From: Emmonsiellopsis sp. PD_33 | Taxonomy: Eukaryota; Ascomycota; Eurotiomycetes; Onygenales; Ajellomycetaceae | Direction: 5' to 3' | DNA length: 64,000 nt | Assembly (NCBI GenBank): GCA_032988165.1 | Contig: JANTQF010000002.1 | Location: 248,001 to 312,000, forward strand | Shown: one piece after another, positions 11,525 through 21,899 of the stretch | How positions within the stretch are numbered: position 1 is the first letter of the stretch | How the letters are laid out: each line of letters starts with the position of its first letter | Notes under the pieces: generated by a model | The model's input: only the letters and a program-made list of their open reading frames with translations | Databases searched by the model: none | Told to the model about the DNA's origin: nothing | Translations under genes and position numbers: made by a program

Positions 11525-12600
11525 GTGAACCAATTACTATCTTTTGGCCAGGAAGAATCACTATGTCTGTATATAACAGGCCTAGATAAAATAGGTTTAC
11601 CTCTCAATCACTCAATGATTGGTGGTGCAGTGCATTTTATTCTTATGGAAAGTCATGACAATCCAACTGAACCCCCCTCAGAGATTGGGGAGCACTGGGT
11701 CAAAAGATTCATCAAATGCCACCCTGAATTCAATATACACAGGCAAAAAATGATAGACATGCAATGGAAGCAGGCTCATGAGCCACCTTTTATACTTGAT
11801 TGGTTCAATTACTTCAAGGTGACTGTGGATAAGTATGGGATCCAGGTGTGTGATATCTACAACTTCAATGAGACTGGATTCTGTATAGGAATAGGGTGAG
11901 ATCAATGGATTGTCACCTGAGATATGCAAAGGACTATATATATTGGAAGTTCAAATAACAGGAAAAGCCTCAGTATTATAGAGGTAGTCTCTATAGATGG
12001 CTTCACCATTCCACCTTTATACATCCTCACTGCAAAGCTAGTACAACAGTGCTACACTAATGATATCAAGCAATTTGCAAAGGTTGCAACCTCAGATACT
12101 GGCTATAATAATGATAGAATCACTTTTCAATGGATTCAACATTTCTATAAGTACACTAAATTCCATATCAAGGGTACCCACTGTTTATTACTACTAGATG
12201 GATTCAACTCCCATTGCACATACAAATTCATGAAATATTACAAAAAACAACAGATTATTCCCTTCTATCTCATCCCTCATATGAGTCATTTGCTGCAACT
12301 GTTAGATGTTGGTGTTTTTCAGGCCTACAAGCATCACTATTTGCAGGCTATAGAGGAAGCTACTTGATGTGACTGTGAGAAATTTATAAAGGTTGAATTC
12401 CTCAATGTAATCATCTCTATACAGAAGGCAACATTCAAAATAGAAACAATTAAATGAGGTTGGGAGTTAACTGGCCTCATTCCATTCAATCTGTCCATTA
12501 TTCTTAATAAATTATGTGAATATAAGATAACCCCTGTGAGCCCCCTAGCATCAATTTCTAACTCCATTATAGGGAAAACACCAAGAATTATATGGCAGTT
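11525..12600 (+). pseudogene. pogo/Fot1 DDE transposase remnant
   Basis: Two open pieces (11,525-11,899 and 11,924-12,367) are parts of one gene. The first has a CENP-B/Tc5-type helix-turn-helix segment (WVKRFIKCHPEF) and ends in VCDIYNFNETGF, where the usual catalytic Asp block is NxDETGF, so the first Asp now reads Asn. The second has LLLLDGFNSH (second catalytic Asp) and HMSHLLQLLDVGVFQAYKHHY, which matches the PLDVGVF block of DDE_1 transposases. The frames are separated by TGA codons that look like former CGA. The missing Asp and the stops imply an inactive protein. Confidence 0.85.
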
Positions 12601-13064
12601 TGACCACTATAAATAGAAGCTTGCAGACCTTGAGGCTGACAGCAAGAAATTAATGTACTACATGTCACTCACCTAGAAGCTTATAAAGGGTAATATTATA
12701 ATGGTAAATATGGCTGCCCTTCTGCAGCATGAATTATCTCAAACCTCTGCTGCTACAGCTACTTGTGAATGCTGTAAGAGAGCTTCATGAAAGATAGTTC
12801 ACCATGAAGGTGTCATTTCTGCATCTAATGTATGCTATATAATAATAATTACCTAAAAACTGAATGATGAGGAGGCTTTAGAAAAAATGTGACTGAAATG
12901 GAATAAGGTGATGAAGGAACTTAAGAGATATACTAGAGACCATAGAATTAATGTTAAAGCTACCAAATTTACTAGGAGATTGTGGAATCCAATTACCTAG
13001 GTCATTATCAACTTGTATTTCTCAAATCTAACTCCATTGGTTGATAAATTAATTAAATGTTGCA

Positions 13065-13182
13065 CCCATTGAAGATTTTTATATTGAGATGGTAGTTTTC
13101 ATTGAGGTGGCAGACTCTCATATGTGAGGGTCCATCCAAAGATGGAGGAAAAGTGTAGCTGATATAAGCTTAAGGGCCCAGT
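13065..13182. repeat. right terminal inverted repeat of the pogo element
   Basis: Inverse partner of 11,201-11,316, with mismatches that are mostly transitions and a small length difference near the outer third. Confidence 0.85.
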
Positions 13183-15858
13183 TATTCAGACTAAAGAAGT
13201 GAATTATATGGAAAACCTCATTAACATCAAGATAATAAGGAGAATGTTGGAAAAGCTTCTTACAGATAGTAGAGAAGGAGACTGAGCAATCATATCTTTA
13301 TTACAAGCTTTGTGAAAGAATTTAATCACATTTATCATAAATTAAGTATGATCTGGATGAGATTATCAAGCATCTTAACTCTGATGAATGCAAGGATGAT
13401 CAAAAATCCTGAAATGATAATATCATATAGAGACTAATAAGAAGCATTTTATTCTTACTGCATGTAATGCTTTCTGGTAATGCTAATGAGGCAATTCATT
13501 AAGGAAATGATGAAAAAATGACCCTGATTGAATTCCACTACTAATATTCTACTCTATACTCCAGATACCTTTTATAAATAGATACTGTACATCTATATCT
13601 CTCTGAATCTCCCTCTCTATGTAACTGAAAATAATGAATTCTGTGTCCTTCTTCAGATGTTAAAACCATTAATAGCTGTTCCCCATTGAATGAGTCTTTA
13701 AAATGCACTTAATAGACACTATACAAATAATATGAAATAATTAGGATTGAAACTAAAGCAGCAAAGAAAGATCTCTCTGACTATAAATGCATGGATAAGT
13801 ACTAATAATCTGACATTCCTGAGTGTAGTCTATTATTTCATCAATGATCAATGAGAGTATAAGGAGTGACTGATTAGATTTGAAGCCCTGGTGAAAAGCC
13901 ATACTAGAGAGTATTTTGCTGAAATCCTTATGAGTGTCATTTGGAATGATTACTGGGATATTCAATCTAATCTACTTGTAATTACCACAAATAATGTCAA
14001 AAGCAATGGGACTATAATTTACAGTTTGAAGGAGAGGTTGATTGCATATTAATAGGATGATAATTAGAGATATATTCCATGCATTACACATATTGTTTAG
14101 CTGGTAGTGCAGGCATTGATTAGTGAACTTAAAATTGAGGTAGAATATGAGATGATAGTAAGTTCTTTTAATAAGTAAGATATTATCTTACAGAGTAGGA
14201 TTTCATTTTCTGCTACCCTTCATAAGATAATGATATTTAGTTATACTCCTACTATATTTAATTCTAAATACTAACATTAATGATACCCACATTAGATTTG
14301 ACATATTACTATTATCATTAGTACCTCTCTGAAATAAGAGCAATAATTTTTTGATATTCAATGTACAATGACATCTACATTCACTACACAGTTCACTCCC
14401 CTTAAAATGATTCAGGATGTTAAGATATGATGGAGCTCAACATATGAAATAGCTATTTACACACTTTAGCTTCAGAAATCAATTAATTACTGGATAGAGG
14501 ATTCTGGGAGAGAAAAGATTCAATCTTTAAAGCTCTCTATAACTAAATGGACTTAGTTGAAGTATATTATTAATTTACTCTTTCTCTTCTATATAATAAT
14601 TAAAGCTGTTTTATGGATGTGGACACCTATGTTGCAGATGACATGGTAGATTTATAATAATTTATTTAATTATCTGAAGGATTGATTGGAAAAGAGTTAT
14701 AGACATTCTTCTTGAAATGAGGCTATATAGAGAGCTATTAAGGCTATAAAGGCAAAACTCTCTCTTTATTACAGTAAAACAAATCAGTACTTTGCAGATT
14801 TCTATGTTATTATAGCTGTACTGAATTCATCACTATGAGTAAATACATACTCAGAGGATGATTGGATAAAGAAAGAATGACAGGCATATATTAATATTAC
14901 CAAGAAGTATTATAATAAGACCTACTAGTAGTATGAACCCTCAGACCCTGAATCTAGAGATAATATAGATATGGTGAAGGATGATTCCCAGGTAGATAAT
15001 ACTTTTTAGTAATACTTTGTCATGTAGATGCATAGATATATGCTAATAGTTAATTACACAAAATCTTAATGTATTAGTTGTAAACTAGAATAAGATCAGG
15101 CTAGCTACTTGTAGGATTAAGTTTGACTACTATCTTTATGATGGTAGAATAATCATCAAGCAGAAAATAATCCTTAAAATCTGAGCTGTACTTAAATATA
15201 TCTATTTAATGATTATAAGAATAGCATGGGATGTTCTTGTAATCCCTCTAGTAGATATTAGAATGAAATGGAAATTTAATTTGAGCTGAGATATATATTA
15301 CTATTATTGTGGTAAATTATATGGGGAAACAATTAAGAAGATAATGATGGTAAAGCATGAGAAGGAGAAAGAAATTACTGATAATTTTAGTAAGGATACT
15401 ATAATTAAGGAGGAGGATGTACTTATAAAGTAATGTGTATAATTTAATACATTATATAGATATATAAGTGGATTATAGGTGTGATTCTGCATGAAGGTAT
15501 ATAGAATATCCTGTTTTATAATATTTTTTTATAAGTGTTACCAATTATTATTACCTTTTTCTCTATGATTATATAATCAAAATGGGACCAAATAGGATCA
15601 AGTTTAAATTCTAGTCACTTTTGGTTCTATTTATATTATGTTTTATATGGTCATTTTACATGATTTATTCTTTAAAATAGGTTATTTTTCCTGGTTACTT
15701 TCAAAATTTTGGTCATTTATCCTTATTTATCTCTTAAAAGTAGTCATTTTTTATATTTTAAATCTTTAAAGTCATGTTTTATACTACCTTTTAGCACTAA
15801 ATAGAACTAAAATCAAATCAAATTAACATGAAAATTCCTAGTCTCAGCAGCTAGCCTA

Positions 15859-15866
15859 ATAATTAT
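15859..15866. repeat. hAT target-site duplication, right copy
   Basis: Exact partner of ATAATTAT at 8,278-8,285. Repeat R resumes directly after it. Confidence 0.85.
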
Positions 15867-16401
15867 TTATTATTATAGTTAATACTTTCCTTCATCATAA
15901 TTATATAATAGATGTAATTAGAATGAGCTGATGCTCTGAGTATGTAGCTTTTATAAAAAAAAGTATAATAATAATAAAAAATTCTAAAAAGCTCTTTAGT
16001 TAGTTTAATTATTATTTAAACTATTATAATAATAAGGAGCCTCAGAATGTCATTCTAGAAGAGGATTAATAATGATATTATAGAATAATAAATTTAATTC
16101 TTAATTAAAAGCTTCATTCTGATAGAAAGGAAAAGCTAGACTACTTATATATGATAAATAAATAAATGGCTCTGCTAGACTAAGTTGGGAAGCTATGGTG
16201 GTGTATGGCAGGCCCTGATAAAGCAGCAAGAACAATGGAATGCCAGCTCTCTAGTCCTGTTAGATCACATGATATGCTAGCCAGATTGAACAAGGATCAG
16301 CCTATGTGGGTAGCTAACATCTTTGACATCATTTACATCTTCTCAGCACCACTATCTTTCTCTGTCATACTCCCTCTATAATTTGCAGGGTGCTCACCTC
16401 T
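15867..16401. other. repeat R right part, then probable displaced ELF1 upstream region
   Basis: 15,867-15,995 is the right half of repeat R. From about 16,165 to 16,401 the DNA is less AT-rich and looks unique but has no CpG. It ends with CCTCT, the left target duplication of the copia element. Before the copia insertion it would have adjoined position 21,867, next to the ELF1 start, so it is likely the old ELF1 promoter, mutated by leakage of the repeat-decay process. No ORF is seen. Confidence 0.5.
16397..16401. repeat. copia target-site duplication, left
   Basis: CCTCT here is repeated at 21,862-21,866 after the 3' LTR. Confidence 0.9.
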
Positions 16402-16703
16402 TGTGAGAAGTGGTACAGTATGCACCCCAAGTGCCTGCAGACTGCAAGAGGTCAATCCTCTATTTTTCAGTCATTCAGTTCTGCATCAATAGATTTTTCA
16501 TTGTTTCCTTCTCAATAGCAATAATAACTGATCATCCCTATTGTTTTCTACACCTATTTTGTATGGTTTATTAGATTTTCATTATCTCAGGCAATTATGT
16601 GTCAGTAGCTATAAATAGTGGCAAAATCTGCCAACTTATTGATAAAGGAATAAAATCATCTTTCTCCTCATGGATATCTCTAACTACATTCAACCCTCTT
16701 ACA
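16402..16703 (+). repeat. 5' LTR of the copia element
   Basis: 302 bp, TG...CA bounded, with a CTATAAATAG promoter box near 16,610. It differs from the 3' LTR at about a dozen sites, ten of which are CA against TG, or CA against CG. Confidence 0.95.
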
Positions 16704-16724
16704 GTTATGAGCCTGGACTCTTCC
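16704..16724 (+). other. primer binding site, half-tRNA(iMet) type
   Basis: The sequence directly after the 5' LTR starts GTTATGAGCC and continues to CTTCC. GTTATGAGCC is the complement of the conserved GGCUCAUAAC anticodon arm of initiator tRNA-Met, and the CTTCC fits the complement of a GGAAG stretch further 5' in that tRNA. Drosophila copia primes from such an internal cleavage fragment. No ordinary TGG primer site is present. Confidence 0.65.
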
Positions 16725-16850
16725 ACAACATGCTAGACTTCCTATTCACATTGATTATCATCATTTCTACTTTCTTTGCCCTATATCACAGGTATTTTGC
16801 CTGAATATCTGATTCTATACAACATCCTTCAGTCAACCTCCTGCAGCAAG

Positions 16851-17720
16851 ATGTCAACCAAGATTATCCTCAACAATACAAAAGATTGGGATGATTGGTA
16901 CAATAATGTACACTATATCATTTGATCTAATGATTTTGAACTGTATATGACAGATAAGGATCCTGAACTGGCCCTGGAATGCCTGAAACCCTACAAATGA
17001 GATGTATCCATGAAAGCCAAAGATAGGAACCTGGCTGCGCGCGAATATGCCTTGTTAAAAAGGGATTATGAAGAGTATAAAATGGTGGAGAAAGCAGTAT
17101 TGATGTATATCCTTGATCATATATCTCAAGACATATGGTAATGCCTAGGGGATACAATAGATCCTTGTGAGATGATTCATCTTCTTAAAGCTGAAAAAGC
17201 TCTGACCAGTTGATGGAGGGAAGTTGAACTGAGCTGTGAATATATTGAACTTTCTCATGGTCTGCAAAATGAAAATCCTTTTGACTGGGTAAAATGCTGG
17301 CAGGTGGCACACAGGAGGATCATTGAATATAATGTTGAGGATCATAGGAGTAAATGCTCTGCTATCTTCAAATTCCTTGATGTAGCAGGCAAAGTTAATG
17401 CTAACTGGAGCCAAATCAAGAGATTCAGAGTTCTCAAATGTAAAAAAGCAGGAAAAGATCTCATCTCTGTGGACAATTTGATGGAATGATTCTGTGATGA
17501 ACTCCAAACTAACAGCACTGAAGATTCCTATAATCAAATGTCAGCCATGGCATTTGCAACATTCAATGGAATGAAAGCAGGAGTGGAAAAACCACTAGAT
17601 GCACAGTAAAACTCAGGGGGTAATCAATCAGAATCCCAACAAACATGTATATGTGGTGGAAAACATCAAGTCATGAGATGCTTCTATTTCAACCCAGAGA
17701 CCCATCCAAAAACCTTCATT
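16851..17720 (+). pseudogene. copia gag remnant
   Basis: Gag starts at the ATG 16,851 (MSTKIILNNTKDWDDWYNNV). TGA stops interrupt it (for example at 16,922 and 16,998), each plausibly a former CGA. A zinc-knuckle-like string CICGGKHQVMRC lies at about 17,646-17,681, with C-x-C rather than C-x2-C spacing. A Lys/Glu/Ala-rich coiled-coil segment follows to about 17,970. Gag would form the particle and bind the genomic RNA. Confidence 0.75.
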
Positions 17721-17989
17721 TTAAAACCAGAGATTGAGAAAAAGGTCAAATAAGAATTGGAGACCAATAAGAAGCTCAAAAAGATGGTGGAAAAGGCTGT
17801 GGTGAAGGCCAAAAAGGACAAGGAAAAGGATTTAAAAACCTCAATGACCCTGAAAAATGATGCCAATGCTGCTATTGCTTCTGAAATCAAATCCACCAAA
17901 GATGCAGGCAAAGCTTTTGATGGTGCATTTGCAACTGCCCTGGTTATTCTTAGCAGTGATTTTTCTTGAATAGACAACTACCCACTCAG

Positions 17990-20900
17990 AAATAGCTTCA
18001 TATATGATAATGGAGCAAATCAGCATGTTTATAATGACTGTCAATGTTTTTGGGATTTTCATGTTGTTGAGGAAAAGATGCAGGCTGGAGATACTATAGT
18101 TCTGATTCATGGCTGTGGCAATATCCCTGTATGCCTCTAGACCCCCCATGGTGAAAAATTATATACACTGCTTGATGTTGCCTACACACCTATCTTCTTC
18201 ATGAATATTGCTGCAGCTCCAGTATTTAACTGATAAAATATAGGGATAGACAAATTAAACTACAGGTTAATTGATAAGGAAGGTAATGTTTGATTCCTAC
18301 TGCAGCATCACTATGAAAAATTCATTTTTGAATATAACCCTCTAAATGACATCATCTTTGCTACCTGAACACTCCCTCAGCTTCCCATCCCAGCCTCAAC
18401 AGCCCTGTGGCATAAACACCTTGGTCATTCTGGCCTGGAAGCTCTTGAACATCTACCTGAATCTGTGGCAGGGGCCTGCCTCACTAATGGCCTGAAAACT
18501 ACTGACTGCATGGCCTGTGTGCTGGGCAAATCCCACCTCTAAATATCTCAAAAACAGATGAATAGAGGTAATAAACCATTTGAGGTCATTCATTTTGACC
18601 TTACTCATGTCTCCCTGGCCTATAATAGAGACTGATATTTTGCTCACATCTACAACCCCCTTACTCATACTCATCAGGCTGAGGTGCTTCCTACAAAAGA
18701 CCATTGTGAATCATTTCTAGAAAAATTTATTAATGAAGTTGAAAAACACTACAGTTTGAAGGTTCTGACCCTTCATATAGATAGAGAAACATCACTTACA
18801 AAGGCCTTCCTTGATAAAATCAAGATATGTGGCATTCATGTTGATCCTTCACCTCTCCATACACTGGAATCTAATGGTGTAGCTGAATGCTCAGGGGGTA
18901 TGATAACCACTCTAGGCTGTACAATTCAAATTGCTGCAAATCTCCCTGAAGATCTCTGGCCTGAAGCATATAAGGCTGCAATATATCTCCTTAACTGAAC
19001 ACTGGTCTGGCAACTTGAATGGAAGATCTTAATACAGGCCCTAGCCTCCCATCTCAGCAAACCAACAGATCTTGACCTCAGTCACCTACACACATATGGA
19101 TGCTGGGCATACATATTAGATAAGACCATTCTGAAGCTCCAAAAACTTGCCCCACATGCTAAAATTGGACACCTGGTAGGTTACAAATTGAATAATATTT
19201 TCTGTATCTGGCTCCTGAGAGAGCAAAAGGTCATTATAACCCAGGATGTTATATTCAATGAAGACTTCTATTTTGACCCAGGTGATTTACCTAAGGATCT
19301 TTCACTTACATCTCTGATACCAGTGGATTTACTACTGCCAAACAACATTCTGAAAAGTGTCAGATTTGATGTTCAGGAATTTGAGAGTTCTGAAGATAAA
19401 GTCAAAACCAACACCCCTTTCAAAACCTCAATACCTGACCCCAAAACAGCAGATATGACTTCAAAAACAATACCAGATTCATCTTCTCAAGTGTTGCTAA
19501 TCCTGGAACCAACTCCTACACTATTTACTGGTTCCCCCAAATTTTTGACACCAACCAGCAGAATCCAGCAATTAGATGATCCTGATGGCCAACTTGACAC
19601 AGACACTAATACTAATACTGATGATCTATCAGGTTAACTACTCAATTCTCTTCAGTCAGGCCTGTCTTCTACAAATGAGCCCCCAGATGCTCCTCCTAGG
19701 GAAATATGTGGTGATATATCAACTGACCACATAGTTTTGGGACATCATACTTGAAAACTGAATCTGGAGCAGACTGGCTACATCACCACTCTCAATCATA
19801 TAGATCATTCTCTGGGATTCTATACTGCTTTTGCTACAACCTAAATGGATGAACCTCCATCTCACCCTCTACACTGAGATAACCTTCCCCCTCCCCCTTG
19901 TGGATGGAAGGAAGCTTTACACTATAAATTCAAAGATGATTGATTACATGCTACTCAAATCAAATATGACACCCTACAACAGAAAGAATGCTGAAAAAAG
20001 GTCCCAGAATGTAAGGCTAAACATCAGCCTCTACCACTTATGTGGGTATTTATGTACAAATTCAACATGGATGGGATCCTTCAAAAATTCAAGGCTCATA
20101 TAGTTATTTGCAGAGATCTATGGAAAAATGAAAAAGCAGAGACCAGATCTACAACACTGGCACTAAAGGTTTTTTACCTTATTATGGCTATAGCAGCTGC
20201 TTTTGATCTAGAAACACATCAATATGATACTGTTAATGCCTTTCTCAATGCCATTCTCATTGATGAAATCTATGTCAAACCACCTCCTGGATATGAAGTT
20301 CCCAGCTACATGTTGCTTCTTCTTCAAGCACTTTACAGACTTCCTGAATCTCCCCTACATTGGAATGATGAGTTGAAAATGACACTGCTGAAGCTAGGCC
20401 TGACACAGGTCCCTGAGGAACCTTGTCTTTTTATAGAACTAGGTCTTATAGTATTTTTCTATATGGATGACATCATCATTGTATATCATTAATGTCATAA
20501 ATTGGTGTTTGTTAATTTTGCAGCCCAATTAATGAGCACTTACAAGCTCCAAGATATAAGAGAGGTTAAGTGGTTTTTGGGAATTCAAGTCCTTCAAGAT
20601 TGCACAGCTCAAAAACTCTGATTGTGCCAGGACAGTTATATGGCCAAAATAGTGGCAAAATTCAGGGTTGAGTGTCACAAACCCTATCATACACTCACCC
20701 CCACTGAACCAGTCTATCCTTATAGTGGTTTTCCCACTCCTCAAGAGATTCACAGCTATCAATGCCAAATCAGCTCCATTATCTACCCTTCTGTAGGGAC
20801 TTGGCCTGATCTCACCTTCTCCACTGGAGTCCTTGCCAATCATATGGTCAAATCTTTGCCTCAATATGATGACCTTCTACATCAAGTCATTGCTCATGGG

Positions 20901-21400
20901 TATCAAACCCAGAATCTTGCCATTAAATATAGTGCTCCCAAAGCTGATGACAAAGACCCAGCATTCCAGATCTATACTGATGCTGCCTACACTGATGACC
21001 TGGCTACCCACTGAAGTACTCAAGGGATGGTTTTCACCCTTTTTGGAGGTGCAATTAACTGGAAGTCCTTGAAGCAACAGACTGTTACAACCTCTTCCAC
21101 TGAAGCAGAACTTTTAGCCCTATCTACAATGGCCAAAGAAGCATACTGGTGGAAACATCTGTTCAAACAAATTGATTTTGACCTGGAATGCACATTGGTC
21201 ATTTGAAATGACAACACCCAGGCTATACACCTACTCAAGGATAAAGCTCCCCATGTTATAATGAAGCTCCACCATATTGACATTCATAATTACTGGCTTT
21301 GACAGGAAGTCCAATGGGGCTGAATATCTATTGAATGGATAGGTATGAAGAAAATGCCTGCAGACAGCTTCACCAAATCCCTTCCTTATGCTGCTCATGA
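17990..21400 (+). pseudogene. copia pol remnant (protease, integrase, RT, RNase H)
   Basis: Protease: YDNGANQHVYND at about 18,003 (DSG/DNG-type active site). GAG-pre-integrase zinc site: WHKHLGHSG near 18,410 and CMACVLGKSH near 18,510. Integrase core: FDLTHVS near 18,597, HIDRETS near 18,773 and LESNGVAECSGG near 18,870. RT: about 20,040-20,490 with YMDDI at 20,460-20,474. RNase H: YTDAAYTDD near 20,980 and SSTEAELLAL near 21,095, ending with MPADSFTKSLP near 21,350. Most stops are TGA. The longest open pieces are 130-150 codons. Confidence 0.85.
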
Positions 21401-21446
21401 GGAATTCTGCTGTCTCATTAATCTTGTTGATATAAGTGGGAAACTA

Positions 21447-21534
21447 AGGTAGTTCTTTGCCATTGAATTACCTCTGCTCTGCCCTGTGATACACCAAATT
21501 GAGGTAGTTCTTTGCCATTGAATTACCTCTGCTC
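21447..21534 (+). repeat. 55-bp-period direct duplication before the copia polypurine tract
   Basis: A 33-bp stretch beginning AGGTAGTTCTTTGCCATTG occurs at 21,447-21,479 and again at 21,502-21,534. The copies are identical apart from the downstream TGCC/CGCT difference. It lies between the end of pol and the polypurine tract. Confidence 0.85.
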
Positions 21535-21548
21535 CGCTCAGTAATCCA

Positions 21549-21559
21549 CTGAGGGGGTA
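21549..21559 (+). other. copia polypurine tract
   Basis: CTGAGGGGGTA immediately precedes the 3' LTR TGTGAG and is the expected plus-strand priming site. Confidence 0.7.
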
Positions 21560-21861
21560 TGTGAGAAGTGGTATGGTACACACCCCAAGTGCCTGCAGAC
21601 TGTGAGAGGTTGATCCTCTATTTTTCAGTCATTCAGTTCTGCATCAATAGATTTTTCATTGTTTCCTTCTCAATAGCAATAATAACTGATTGTCCCTATT
21701 GTTTTCTACACCTATTTTGTATGGTTTATTAGATTTTCATTATCTTGGGCAATCACATGTCAGTAGCTATAAATAGTGGTGAAATCCACCAACTTATTGA
21801 CAAAGGAATAAAATCATCTTTCTCCTCATGGATATCTCTAACTACGTTCAACCCTCTTACA
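21560..21861 (+). repeat. 3' LTR of the copia element
   Basis: 302 bp, the same length as the 5' LTR. It is followed by the CCTCT duplication and then ELF1. It keeps one CpG (21,845-21,846) where the 5' LTR has CA. Confidence 0.95.
21768..21775 (+). promoter_or_regulatory. LTR TATA box positioned to transcribe ELF1
   Basis: TATAAATA at 21,768-21,775 in the 3' LTR lies 125-132 bp upstream of the ELF1 ATG (21,900). A start site about 30 bp downstream would give a leader of roughly 100 nt. The native upstream DNA has been pushed 5.46 kb away. That the LTR now drives ELF1 is inference. Confidence 0.45.
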
Positions 21862-21899
21862 CCTCTCCATGCCCCTCTGCCTCTGAACGTGTTTAAATA

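Larger units (their letters stand above)
11201..13182 (+). mobile_element. pogo/Fot1-type (Tc1-mariner superfamily) DNA transposon nested in the hAT
   Basis: The ends are long inverted repeats of about 115 bp: 11,201-11,316 starts ACCAGGCCCTTAAG and the complement of 13,182-13,065 starts ACTGGGCCCTTAAG. Both continue into a shared TTTGGATGGACCCTCACATA segment. TA flanks both ends (11,199-11,200 and 13,183-13,184), the target duplication of this superfamily. The interior encodes a DDE transposase of the Fot1/pogo kind on the plus strand. Total length 1,982 bp is typical. It lies within the hAT transposase coding remnant and is therefore younger than the hAT. Confidence 0.9.
11085..15420 (+). 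pseudogene. hAT transposase, broken by a pogo insertion and many stops
   Basis: The coding remnant starts about 11,085 (MDDSIENLPEITVKVKKYIV), is cut by the pogo element (11,201-13,182), and resumes at 13,185. Recognisable blocks are an ITTNN...SLKERL segment followed by a CITHIVQLVVQALI-type string near 13,980-14,130, and the C-terminal dimerisation region (AVLKYIYLMIIRIA..VLVIP then YYYYCGKL) near 15,180-15,330. These match the core and dimerisation parts of hAT transposases such as Ac, Restless and Hermes. One intron begins at 14,992 (GTAGATAATAC). The protein would cut and paste the element through its terminal repeats. Numerous TGA, TAG and TAA codons make it inactive. Confidence 0.75.
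8286..15858 (+). mobile_element. hAT-family DNA transposon, 7.6 kb including a nested pogo element
   Basis: The ends read TAGACTAGCC (left) and GGCTAGCCTA-like (right, inverse of TAGGCTAGCT). They are flanked by a perfect 8-bp direct repeat ATAATTAT at 8,278-8,285 and 15,859-15,866. An 8-bp duplication and short imperfect inverted ends are typical of hAT transposons. The plus strand encodes a decayed transposase near the right end, ending in a hAT C-terminal dimerisation region. The insertion splits repeat R. A pogo-type element sits inside the transposase gene. Between the left end and the transposase are a 23-bp perfect hairpin and two decayed genes pointing away from each other. A second copy lies inverted at 57,547 onward. 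Confidence 0.85.
16402..21861 (+). mobile_element. Ty1/copia LTR retrotransposon, structurally complete, RIP-decayed
   Basis: Two 302-bp LTRs (16,402-16,703 and 21,560-21,861) begin TGTGAG and end TTACA. They are flanked by an exact 5-bp duplication CCTCT (16,397-16,401 and 21,862-21,866). Order on the plus strand is gag, protease, integrase, RT, RNase H, which is the copia order (integrase before RT). A primer site follows the 5' LTR and a GAGGGGG tract precedes the 3' LTR. Coding frames are broken mainly by TGA codons that look like mutated CGA. It sits in the 5' leader of ELF1, 38 bp from the start codon. A few CpGs survive (17,038-17,043, 21,535, 21,845), so decay is milder than in the older elements to its left. 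Confidence 0.95.

Noticed and set aside
8286..15858. A giant cargo-carrying element of the Starship type
   Set aside because: There is no tyrosine-recombinase captain; the 8-bp duplication and the dimerisation domain identify a hAT.
20529..21283. Minus-strand frames of 66-111 codons in the copia RT/RNase H region
   Set aside because: They are shadows of the plus-strand pol reading, which carries the YMDD and RNase H motifs.
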